Positions 19,458 through 29,700 of a DNA stretch of 64,000 nt are shown piece by piece. A model generated the notes under the pieces. That model had not been told where the DNA came from. It was given only the letters and a program-made list of their open reading frames with translations, and did no database searches. Numbering within the stretch: position 1 is the first letter of the stretch; each line of letters starts with the position of its first letter. The stretch covers positions 1 through 64,000 of the forward strand of contig CAQPBJ010000007.1 in the NCBI GenBank assembly GCA_948852945.1. The letters are read 5' to 3'. The position numbers were made by a program, and so were the translations under genes. Source of the DNA: an uncultured Clostridia bacterium (GTDB lineage Bacteria > Bacillota > Clostridia > TANB77 > CAG-508).

Positions 19458-19654
19458 GGATACTAATTGATGTAATACTTGATAATAGAGAATTATACAT
19501 AATATTTAGGTATGAGGTTTTAAAAAACTTTGTCAAAAAAGAAGATTTAAAATATTAAGTAATTATTTTAGGTAGAAGACAAAAAAACAGGGATTATTAG
19601 CATATTTTGTTATTAAAAAATGAAAAAATTAATTTTTAGCTGGCTACAAGACAA
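19458..19654 (+). repeat. Array core unit D
   Basis: AATACTTGATAA ending at 19485, TTGTCAAAAAAGAAG at 19530 (52 nt from CTTGATA), GACAAAAAAA at 19578, third block GACAAAG at 19650 (72 nt on). AGGATAC at 19458 resembles the AGGAAATAC block of the minus-strand units. Last plus-oriented copy. Confidence 0.85.
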
Positions 19655-19819
19655 AGCCTTAAATGGCTTATTTACGGTTTTTTATAAAAAAGACATATGA
19701 TATCATAGCCAAATTATGTATAGAAAAATATATTTCTATACTAAAACTTAGAGATAAATAATGTTTTTTGCATTTAATTATAATGCATTAAAAAAATAAG
19801 AAAATTATTAAAAAAATTG

Positions 19820-19970
19820 GAGATATATAATCATATATTTTTATTTTTTTTGAAAATTAATGAGAAAATCAGAGATATATAATCATATATTTCTATTTTT
19901 TGAAAATTAATTAGAAAATTAGAGATATATAAATTATATATTTCTATTTTTTTGAAAATTAATTAAAAAA
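19820..19970. repeat. Three tandem copies of a ~51-bp repeat at the array centre
   Basis: Copies start at 19820, 19872 and 19922 (periods 52 and 50). Each starts GAGATATATAA and continues through an ATATAT-rich segment, TATTTTT and GAAAATTAAT. It lies between the last plus-oriented core (D) and the first minus-oriented core (E). Confidence 0.88.
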
Positions 19971-20135
19971 TAGAAATAAAAACATATAAAAATTTATAGT
20001 ATTTATGAATTTAATTTTTGTATTTCATTAAAAAGTGTAGAATGTTTTATAGAGAATATATAATTTTATGAAATTTAAGTTTATATTAATTGGCTGATTA
20101 AAAAATTATATATATATAAATATTGAAAGTTGTGT

Positions 20136-20167
20136 TCAGGTAAAAAAATTTATCTGGATTTTTTTAT
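20136..20167 (+). terminator. Intrinsic terminator at the array centre
   Basis: TCAGGTAAA (20136-20144), loop AAAA, TTTATCTGG (20149-20157), with two G-U wobbles, then A and a run of eight T. It faces rightward transcription although no protein gene precedes it for more than 4 kb. Confidence 0.7.
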
Positions 20168-20462
20168 TATTTAATTATTTTTTTTGATTTTTTTTATTAT
20201 TTATTATTTTTTTTTGAATTAATTAATATTTTTTAAATTAATAATAATTTTATTATTAAATCTCAGAAAAAATTATAAAAAATAAATTTTAAAAAACTGT
20301 GGATTGTAACATAAAAAAAATTAAAAAATGTACAAATATTTTATACACAAAACAAATGTTTATAGTGTTTAAAAATAAAATTTAAAAGTTTGATTTTTAG
20401 GATTAAACTGATAAGATTTTTTATAAAAAGTGTTTGAAAAAATGAAAAATTTACTTCTTTTT

Positions 20463-20585
20463 TTGTCAAAGATATATTTTATTTCGAATAAATGAAAAAC
20501 TACTTTTTAGACAAATAAAAAAATATGTTAAAAATTATTAAATTTTTATTCAGTTGCTATATAGTACTATTTCCCAAGGTTTTCA
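20463..20585 (-). repeat. Array core unit E
   Basis: Read on the minus strand: AACCTTGGGAAATAG (TTCC on plus at 20571), TTTGTCTAAAAAGTAG (GACAA on plus at 20510), GACAAAAAAAGAAG (TTGTC on plus at 20463). The spacing from first to third of these is 108. No further GACAA block was found. First minus-oriented copy. Confidence 0.85.
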
Positions 20586-21103
20586 CGAGTTTGTGTGCAA
20601 TTTCATATTCTTTTTTTACTATTTTTTGTCTTTTAAAATTTCTTTTTTTGATTTAAGAAAGATAAAAAATTAAAAATGAAAATTAAAAAAAAGTTGAATA
20701 ATAAGATTTTGATTATAAATTGTAAAATGAATATTTATTATAAAAACAAAAAAACAGAAAAAGTTGTTAAAAATTTGATTATTATGTATTTGAAATTAGG
20801 TTACATAAAAAACTTTATATGCTAAAAGATAATAAGAAATTTAAAAAAATTTTTGTAACAATTAATGAAAAATAAATATGAAAAAAATAAAATTTATTGT
20901 TTTTTGCCTTTTTGAATTTTTTTTATTTTTTTATTATTTTTTAATAATTTTAATTAATTATTTTTTGTAATATTCTTGTTTTATTCGAATTAATTTATAA
21001 TATTAAATATATTATATATATTATATTGATAAAAATTAAATAGAGAAATTTAATCGAAAAAATTCTATTTTAATTTTTCTTTTAAGATTCGTTAATTTTT
21101 TTA

Positions 21104-21290
21104 TTGTCTTATATTAGGATAATTTTTTTATAAATTTGCCTCATAAAGATTAAAGAATAGTACATTATTGTCAAAACGTTTACTATTTTTTTTATAAGTT
21201 TTTTATTTTATATTTTAGCAAACATTTTTGAAAGTAAGTTTTAAAAATATAGAATAATATTTGCTGTTCCTTGTATTTCCTAGACTTTAA
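21104..21290 (-). repeat. Array core unit F
   Basis: Minus strand: TCTAGGAAATAC (TTCC on plus at 21277), degenerate TTTGCTAAAAT (21217), TTTTGACAATAA (TTGTC on plus at 21168), third block GACAATAAAA (21104). Spacings 109 and 64. Confidence 0.78.
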
Positions 21291-21948
21291 GGAAATGAGA
21301 ATTTTATGAATGGTAAAAAATAATTTAAAATTTAAGTAAAAAAATATAGAAAATATTTAAAAAATAATTTTGAAATTGATAGTGTTAAAAAATAAAAAAA
21401 TTTATCAGTTAAATAAAAAAATTTTTATTTTAGAAGAAATTTTAAAAAATAAAAATTTTAAAAAATAAAATATCTAGTTAATATAAATTAAATATGAATT
21501 AAATATGAAGACTTAATATATTCTATTATAATAATATAAGATTAAGGTGATATTTTTTATATTTAAATCATTAAATAGGGTGTGTAATATTAAAAATATT
21601 TAGTAAAAAGCCTTTTTTTGACTTCATAGCTAAAAAGCTTATTTACAGACTTTAAAAAATAATTATTGATAAATTTATTTCCTAGTTGTAGAGGTAGTTT
21701 GAAAGAGTTACATTTAGATATATTATGAATGAGTTTTTATTAAATAAAAAAATATGATGAAAAGTATAATAATTCTTAAAAAATAAAAAATATTTATTTT
21801 GATTTATTATTATTTTTTAAGATTATTTTTTGGAAAAAAAGTTGTAATACAAAAAAATACTGAAATATTTAAAGAATATTAAAAAAATATAGAAAAATAA
21901 AAATTTTTTTATTTAAGTATTATATTGTGTTTTAGTATGAATTATATG

Positions 21949-22121
21949 TTGTCTAAACTAAAAAAAGTTCAAGAATTTAGTAAATTAGTTAAATAGAATA
22001 ATTGTCTTTGATAAATTAAATTTTAATATATTTGAATGGTTCTTTTTTGACAAATAAATTTTTAAAAAATAGTACTATATTAAATATGTAAGAATGAATT
22101 TTTAAGCATTTCCGCATAGTT
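21949..22121 (-). repeat. Array core unit G
   Basis: Minus strand: TATGCGGAAATGC (TTCC on plus at 22110), TTTGTCAAAAAAGAAC (22049), AAAGACAATTA (22002), third block TAGACAAC (21949). Spacings 108 and 53; the latter is one helical turn shorter than 63. Confidence 0.86.
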
Positions 22122-22625
22122 CAAAGTTTTTAAAATTAAAAAATATATTAAATTAAATAAGTTTTTATTTTTAAATTTATATTTATAATAACTATATTTA
22201 TTATAAAAGAAAGATAAAAAAATAATAAATTTTTATTATTTAAATGAATTTAAATTTGAATAGAGGGGATAGAATTTTAAAATATTAAATATAAATTTTA
22301 AATTAATGATTAAACAATAACTTTTAATTTTAAATATTTTTTTATTTGACAATATAAAATTTTTATCACTTTTTATAAAATTTGTTAATTATACTATTTG
22401 AAGTGTAATATTTTTTATTAAAATAGAGTAGTTTTACCAAAAAAAAGAGTATTTTGATGCTAGTTTACAGCTATAAATAGAAAAAAATAAGAAATATTAA
22501 TTTTTAATGATTTATGAATGTAATATATAAAGATTTTGTATTTAATATTAATAAATAGATATTAAAAAGGTAGAAAGGTAATTATATAAATTAATAAAAA
22601 ATTTTTGCAATTAAGATTTTTTATT

Positions 22626-22806
22626 TTGTCTTATTTTAATTTTATAAGAAAGATTTTTGATTTTATTGAGTAAATTTTTATAAAGTTTTGACTTTAAAAT
22701 AAGTATTAAAAATGTTTTTTTATATATTTTCTTTTTTACAAAGATTTTTTTTAGATAGAATTAATATAAAGATATGATACGAGCTAATATGCTTTATTCC
22801 TATGTT
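22626..22806 (-). repeat. Array core unit H
   Basis: Minus strand: AACATAGGAATAAAG (TTCC on plus at 22797), TTTGTAAAAAAGAAA (22737), mutated GTCAA in place of GACAA (22688), third block GACAAAATAA (22626). Spacings 109 and 62. Confidence 0.78.
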
Positions 22807-23390
22807 TTTTAGATTTACTTATGAAAAATAAAATGGATAATTTACAATTTTGGTCATAAAATTTTTATAAAAAAATGTGAATTTTATAAAATTAAAAATT
22901 TATATTATATTATTGAATTTATTATTTAGGTTAAAAAAATTTTTTGAAATTAGTATTGGTTTGAAAATTTTAAAAAAGTTATTGATTAAAAAGAAAAAAG
23001 TTTTTATTTAAAGACTAATATTTTAAAAAATGAATAAATGGATACTGAGATATCTAACAGATTAATATATTAATTTTTTTTGTAATTTGATATCTTAAAA
23101 ATTGAATAAAAATTGTATGTGAAATTTTATGACTATTAATTTTTAAAAATATATTTTTTCTGTAAGCCTTGAAAGGAGCAGTTTTTAATTTTTGACGTTT
23201 TTTTATTTGATAATTTGTATACATAAAATATTAGGGATTATTTTTTAATATTTATTTATATATTTTTTTAGAAGGAAAAATAGGTATTACTTTTGTAATT
23301 TAATATATTTTTTTATAATAATTAAGGTATTATGTGATTGTATTTTTTTAAGATTATATATTATATAAGTGATAATTTATGAAAATTACT

Positions 23391-23520
23391 TTGTCATTAA
23401 ATAATTTATTTTATTATTATTTTTACTTATTGGTTAAATATTAGATAGTAATTAGTGATAAAAGATATGTTTTCTGTCATATTGTATAAAAAGTTAATGC
23501 TGGAAGTCCTTGATTTATAA
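23391..23520 (-). repeat. Array core unit I (degenerate)
   Basis: Minus strand: AATCAAGGACTTCC (near 23506), a poor middle block (ATTTAACCAATAAG, near 23432) and AATGACAAAGT (TTGTC on plus at 23391). Spacing 115 instead of 108-109. It is placed mainly because it falls on the ~700-bp pitch of its neighbours. Confidence 0.45.
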
Positions 23521-24020
23521 GGAACGTATCAATTACAACAAAAAATGTGATAAATAAACTAAAATATTTTAACATATTTTCAATTATTTTATATTTATTA
23601 TAATATTTGAATTAGCATTTTATTATTATATATATTATTTTTAAATATTTATTTATTAAAAAATATAATAATAGAGATAAAATATATAAAGAGAGGATAG
23701 CAAAATTGAATGTTAGAAAGTGTAATAAAAGGACTTAATATATATTAATAATATTTTATAGACTTATTTTTAATATAAATATAGCAGTTAATGAACTACT
23801 TGATACTCTAAGGATATAAATTTTTACTTAATTAATTTTAAAAATATATGTAATAAAAAGAATTTAATTAATTTATTAATGATTTTTTTTAAGAATATCT
23901 GTTTGTATATTTTTATATTTAAATTGTAATGTAAATGCTTTTTATTATTAATGATTCTTATTGATATAATAGAAGTCTATTTTTTATTAATCATAAACTT
24001 AAAATATACTATATTTTATT

Positions 24021-24205
24021 TTGTCATAGTTTTAATTTTATGCATATATAAATGAAAATATCAAAAAAAATCTTAATTTTCTAATTGTCATTTAAAAATA
24101 GATTTTTTTGAAGTAATGAAAATACTTTTTTGGCAAAGAAATTCAAAAAGAAGATATAAAAATTAAATATGTAATTTCTATATACTATGTATTTCCTAAG
24201 TTGTA
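24021..24205 (-). repeat. Array core unit J
   Basis: Minus strand: ATCGATACAACTTAGGAAAT (TTCC on plus at 24193), TTTGCCAAAAAAGTA (24132), AAATGACAATTAG (24085), third block TATGACAAAATA (24021). Spacings 108 and 64. Confidence 0.87.
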
Positions 24206-24706
24206 TCGATTTTTATTTTTTAAAAAAATATTTAAATTTAATATTTTAATATTTTTATTTTTGGGTTTTTATGTACTCTAAGTGATGTATTTTGATATCG
24301 AAATTAATGAAATCTTTCTTTTAGAGTCAAAATTTTTTTTAAGAAAAGTACCTTAAAACTAAAAGACTAAAAAATTGTGTAAAGTTTTTAATTTTGTTAT
24401 AACTTTTTTTGCTTATTAAGAAAAGTTATTATTTTTACCGTATATTATTATAAAAATAGAACAGACGTGGAAAGCAGAGAATAGACTGTAATATATAAGG
24501 GGTTTTTTTGATCTTTTATATTTTTTAATATTTTTTAAAATTAAAATTAATTTTTTTAATTTATTTAAATACAAAAAAATTAAAAAAGTGGGAAATTATT
24601 TGTAATAATTGAGTTTTTTAGGTATAAAAGAAGTGATAGTTTTTATTGATTAAAAAAATAAAATCTTATAAGAGTAGATTAATAATATAAATATTTTTTA
24701 AAAGTA

Positions 24707-24890
24707 TTGTCAATGATTATTTTTTTTAGAGAAAAAAATTATTTCTTAAAAGAAATAATTTTAAGTATTTTGTCAAATTATTATTCATTATTTATATATT
24801 TTTATATATTTTCTTTTTTACAATTAATTTTTTATAGAGTATTTAGAAAAATATATTAATATCTTGTAATTCCTTTATATCCTATGTTTT
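24707..24890 (-). repeat. Array core unit K
   Basis: Minus strand: AAACATAGGATATAAAGG (24879), ATTGTAAAAAAGAAA (24819), TTTGACAAAATAC (24770), third block ATTGACAATAC (24707). Spacings 109 and 63. A perfect AAATTATTTC/GAAATAATTT inverted repeat lies between the last two blocks. Confidence 0.87.
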
Positions 24891-25452
24891 GTTGATTTAA
24901 ATTAAAATAGAAATCATAAAAAAATATCAAATTTAGAACAAAAAATTCTATTTATTTAGTAGTGAGATAAATTAAGATAAAAATTATTTTTTTTATAAAA
25001 ATTTGAATCTTGAGACTTAAAAATATATTTTTTTATGTTTTTAAAGATGATATTTATGAAAAAAATTTAAAGTTGCTAAAAAAGAAGAGTATAAATAAAT
25101 AAATTCTTAAATATTAAAGTTAGAAGTATAAAAATAATAGTTATTTTATTGAGGTAATATTGTGTCAAATAAAATTAAGATTATTTTAAAAAATAATTTG
25201 AAAGCAATGTGCTTGAAATGCATGATACTGTAAGAGTTTGATTTTTCTACTATTTTATTTGAAATAAATTTATATTTTTTAATATTTATTTTAAAAACAG
25301 ATGTTTTGAAAGAATGATTAAAAATTATTAATATTTTGTAAAGAGTTATTTTGAAGTTTTATGGTCGAATTTATACTAGTAAGTGAATTATTATTATAAA
25401 TTTACTAATAAGATAAATAATTATTAAAAATTAAAAAATTAATGTTTTTAGA

Positions 25453-25640
25453 TTGTCTTTTATAATTAAGGTTTTAATTATAATTGAAAATATTTAAAAA
25501 GCTTAATTTTACAAGTTGTCTTTTTTTGGAGCATTTTTTTAAAGAACAATTATTACTTTTTTGCCAAATAAATATTTTAAGTCTAATATATGCAGATATA
25601 TTAGATTTACTAAAAATCAGTATTTCCCTTGGTTTTAGAG
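25453..25640 (-). repeat. Array core unit L
   Basis: Minus strand: AAACCAAGGGAAATACTG (TTCC on plus at 25624), TTTGGCAAAAAAGTA (25563), AAAGACAACTTG (25516), third block AAAGACAATC (25453). Spacings 108 and 63. Two inverted repeats are present: TCTAATATAT/ATATATTAGA near 25582 and TATAATTA/TAATTATA between the last two blocks. Confidence 0.87.
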
Positions 25641-26158
25641 AATTGTTTTTTTAAAATATTATTAATATTTTGATTATTTTAAATTTTTTTATTTGGATAT
25701 TGATTTTGATAGAAAATACTTTTTATATTAGATTTTTTTATTATAATAGTGTAGAGGCAATTTAATATACGATATAAATATTTTAGAAAACATATTGACT
25801 AAAAAAAATATAAAAATTTTAATAGGAATAAAAAAATTATTTGACAATTTTTAAAATAATTTAAATTGGCTTTATGTTGCTTTGAATTGATGAATTTAGA
25901 ATAAAAATTTTAATTTTTGGTGATTATTTTTATAAGGGCTTTATTATATGTAATATAATATGTTAGAAATGATTTTTTCTGATTTTTTTTAATTTTTAAT
26001 TAATTTAATTAATTAAATTATATTTTTTATATATTTATTTTAATTTTTTTTATTAAATAATTAGATAAATTCATGTAATAATATATTTTTGCTTTTTAAT
26101 GTATATATTCTTTTGAATAGATGATCTAAAAATAAATTATTAATTTGAGAAATTATTT

Positions 26159-26350
26159 TTGTCAGTATTTAATTTAGTATAAAAAAATTTTGACCGTTTA
26201 TTTTGAGTTTTAAACGGTTTTTTGTCATTAGGTTGAGTAGTTTTATTATTAATTTTTTTTTTGGAATTTTTGCAACTAATTTTAAAAATGAAAAAAGTGG
26301 TTAATAAATAAAACGGGATTTCACTGGTGTTTCCCATGTTATATCGATTT
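26159..26350 (-). repeat. Array core unit M
   Basis: Minus strand: ATCGATATAACATGGGAAAC (TTCC on plus at 26331), degenerate GTTGCAAAAATTC (26271), AATGACAAAAAACC (26222), third block ACTGACAAAAAT (26159). Spacings 109 and 63. An ACCGTTTA/TAAACGGT hairpin with flanking T-runs lies between the last two blocks. Last copy of the array. Confidence 0.85.
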
Positions 26351-26671
26351 CGGAAAAATCACAAATTACTGAAAATGTTTTTTAGACTTAAAATTTTTTG
26401 ATTTTATTTAGTGAAAAATAATTAAAAAAATTTTAAAAAAATAATTTAAAATAGTGTGTATAAAAAAATAAATAATTAGAAATTTTATATTTATAAGAAC
26501 AATGAATATATTTAATTTTTAAATTGATTTAAAAATTAGAGCAATAGACAATATTTAAATATTTATTTATTATTTTTTTTATACAAATTTTATAAAAAAT
26601 CACAATAATGTCTGTAATACTAATTTGTATATATTTTTTTAATATTTTAATAAAATATATAATAAATAAAA

Positions 26672-26712
26672 AAATAAAGTGAATATGTTGATTATTCACT
26701 TTATTTTTAAAA
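26672..26712 (-). terminator. Terminator of the activase gene
   Basis: AAATAAAGTGAATA (26672-26685), 7-nt loop, TATTCACTTTATTT (26693-26706): a perfect 14-bp stem. Read on the minus strand it follows the stop at 26732 and ends in seven T. It is nearly symmetrical, so it may also stop transcripts leaving the array. Confidence 0.85.
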
Positions 26713-26731
26713 GTTAAAAAATATTAATTTA

Positions 26732-29700
26732 TTATTTTTTATTATTTTTTTGTTCGGTTTTTAAGTTGTCTTTTGCAACTGTCATTAATAATTTTAATCT
26801 ATTTGTTTGGTTTGATTCACTTGCTCCAGGATCATAATCTACTGGTGTTATATTAGCATTTGGATAAGTTTCTCTAATTGTTTTTATTACACCTTTACCA
26901 ACTATATGATTTGGAAGACAAGCAAATGGTTGAACGCAAACGATGTTTGGAATATTATGTTCTATATATTCTACCATTTCAGCAGTTAAGAACCAGCCTT
27001 CACCAGTTTGATTTCCTATAGATAATATATCTTTTACTTTATTTTCTAAGTGCCAGATATCACAAGGAGGAAGATAGTTTTTCTTTGAATTTGATAGTGC
27101 AATTTTTAAATCTTTTTCGAAAATATCTATTAACTTGATGGCTACTTTAAAAATTGCAGCTTTTGTTTTATCTATTTTTAATAGTTTATTGAATGTTATT
27201 TTATGTGTAGCTATAAATTTTATAAATCCCATAAAATCTGGTAATACTACTTCTGCGCCTTCTTTTTCTAAAACATTTGCTACAAAGTTATTTCCAAAAG
27301 GATGATATTTTATTAATACTTCTCCAACTATACCAACTTTAGGCTTTTCAATATTATTATTTATTTCTATTTTTTCAAAATCTTCAACTATATCGTAAAT
27401 GCTTTGTTTAAATTGTTTACTATTAGATTTTTCAACTAACTTTTTACATTTTTCAAGCCATTCATTATATAGTTTTTCAGTTTCACCTTTATTTATTTCA
27501 TATGCTCGATTTTTCATTAATAATTTTTGTAGTAGGTCACCATAAGTGACGCTTTTTAATAGTCTTTCTGCTAGGCCAAGTGTAATTTTGAATCCAGACA
27601 TTTTTTCCATACCAACTACATTGAATGATATAACAGGTACTTGAGAAAATCCAGCATCTTTTAGAGCTTTTCTTATAAAACCTATATAATTTGTGGCTCT
27701 ACATCCACCACCTGTTTGAGACATTATTAATGCAGTTTTGTTAGGATCATACTTTCCAGATTCTAAGGCTTCTATCATTTGCCCAGTAGTTAAAATAGAT
27801 GGATAACAAGCATCATTATTTACATATTTCAATCCTGTTTCAACTGTATTTGGTGTACATTCTCTTAATAATTCTACATTGTATCCACAAGATTTAACTG
27901 CTGTTTCTATTAATTCAAAGTGGATTGGAGCCATTTGAGGAATTAAAATAGTATAATCCTTTTTCATTTCTTTAGTAAATTCTATAGGATGAAGTTCATA
28001 ATCTCCTACGGATTTACATTCCTCACAGTTTTGTCTTTCTGACTTTTCCTTAATTTTTTTGTTCATACTAGCTAATAATGAACGTATACGTATTCTAACA
28101 GCACCTAAGTTATTAACTTCATCAATTTTAATTAATGTGTACATGTTATCATAACTTTTTAATATTTCTTCTACTTGATCTGTTGTTACTGCGTCTACAC
28201 CACAGCCAAAAGAATTTAACTGTATTAGTTCTAAGTTATCGTGTTGACCTGTAAATTCTGCAGCTGCATATAGTCTTGCATGATATACCCATTGGTCTAC
28301 GACTCTAATTGGTCTTTTAGCTTCAGTTTTTTTAGAAATACTGTCTTCAGAAAGTACACATAAGCCTAAGCTTGTTATTAATGTGTCGATGCCATGATTT
28401 ACTTCTGGATCTACATGATATGGTCTACCAGCAAGTACAATGCCGCGTAGGTCATTTTTATTCATATAGTCTAATATTTCTTGACCTTTTTTATCTACAT
28501 CGTTTTTAAAGTTTTGGTATTCTTCTTCAGCTTTTTTAGCAGCTTCTAATAGTTCCTTTTTTGTAAAATTATATTCTTTAAATTCATCACGCTCTAAAAT
28601 GACCTGTACTAGATTTTTTGCCTCGAAAGGTAAAAATGTATTGATGAACTTAATATTTTCGGATTTTAGGCCTTCTACGTTGTTTTTAAGTACTTCTGAA
28701 TATGATATTACTATTGGACAGTTATAATGATTGTTTGCTTTTTGATATTCTTTTCTTGAATATGGTATACAAGGATAGAATATTGTTTTAATGCCTTGTT
28801 CAAGTAAGTTCATTATGTGTCCATGACTTAATTTAGCTGGGTAACATACAGATTCAGATGGCATTGATTCCATTCCTTTTTCATAGGTTTTTCTAGTACT
28901 TTTTTCTGAAAGAATAACTCTAAATCCTAAGTTCGTTAGGAAAGTGAACCAGAATGGATAATCCTCATACATATTTAAAACTCTAGGAATACCTATTGTT
29001 CCACGATATGCTTTTTCTTCTGCTAGAGGTTCATAGCCAAATAATCTTTCAAATTTATATTTGTATATATTTGGTAGATTCTTAGCCTCTGTAATTCCGC
29101 CACTTCCTTTTTCACAGCGATTTCCAGATATAAAAGATTTATTATCATTGAATTTATTTATAGTTAGAAGACAATTGTTTTCACATTTTCCACAACGTAC
29201 TTGAGTTGTTTTAATATTCAAATTGTTTAATTCTTCTGTTTTAAGCAATGTTGAAGTGTATTCCATATCTAAGTTTGCTTCAAATTGTTCTTTAGAAAGT
29301 AAGGCAACTCCATAGGCACCCATTAATCCAGAGATAGATGGTCTTATTACATTTTGTCCTACTAGAAGTTCAAAGCTTCTTAAAACTGCATCATTGTAGA
29401 AAGTTCCACCTTGTACAACTATATGTTTTCCAAGTGTTTTCATATCGCGGACTTTCATAACTTTTTGAATAGCATTTTTTACTACGGAGAAGGAAAGTCC
29501 AGCTGAAATATCTCCAACACTATAACCTTCTTTTTGAGCTTGTTTAATTTTAGAATTCATAAAAACTGTACATCTTGAACCTAAGTCTACAGGCGCTTTT
29601 GATTCAATTGCTGCTTTAACGAATTCTTCTATAGATAGGCCTAAACTTTTTGCGAAAGTTTCAATAAAAGAACCACATCCAGAAGAGCAGGCTTCATTTA

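Larger units (their letters stand above)
15581..26671. other. 11-kb extremely AT-rich gene-free region carrying a phased repeat array
   Basis: No frame encodes a recognisable protein, and no open frame longer than about 65 codons exists. The left half is A-rich and the right half T-rich on the plus strand, with the change near 20 kb. It contains 13 diverged copies of one core (each listed separately), a 3-copy tandem repeat and an intrinsic terminator at the centre. It is bounded by the tRNA terminator on the left and a bidirectional terminator on the right. The stretch 15581-16507 holds only low-complexity A/T; a lone TTTGTCAAAATAT at 16217 is not supported by the partner blocks. Confidence 0.85.

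Noticed and set aside
26140..26337. 65-codon minus-strand open frame in the AT-rich region
   Set aside because: It coincides with array unit M, its codons are the conserved blocks read as protein, it lacks a ribosome-binding site and its product is low-complexity Lys/Asn. Not a credible gene.
15581..26671. CRISPR array
   Set aside because: Units are 690-1150 bp apart and mostly diverged, with no short identical direct repeats and unique spacers, and no cas genes nearby.
15581..26671. Decayed prophage, transposon or pseudogene cluster
   Set aside because: No recognisable coding remnants, integrase or transposase fragments or target-site duplications were seen. Rigid spacings are preserved, which decay would not maintain.
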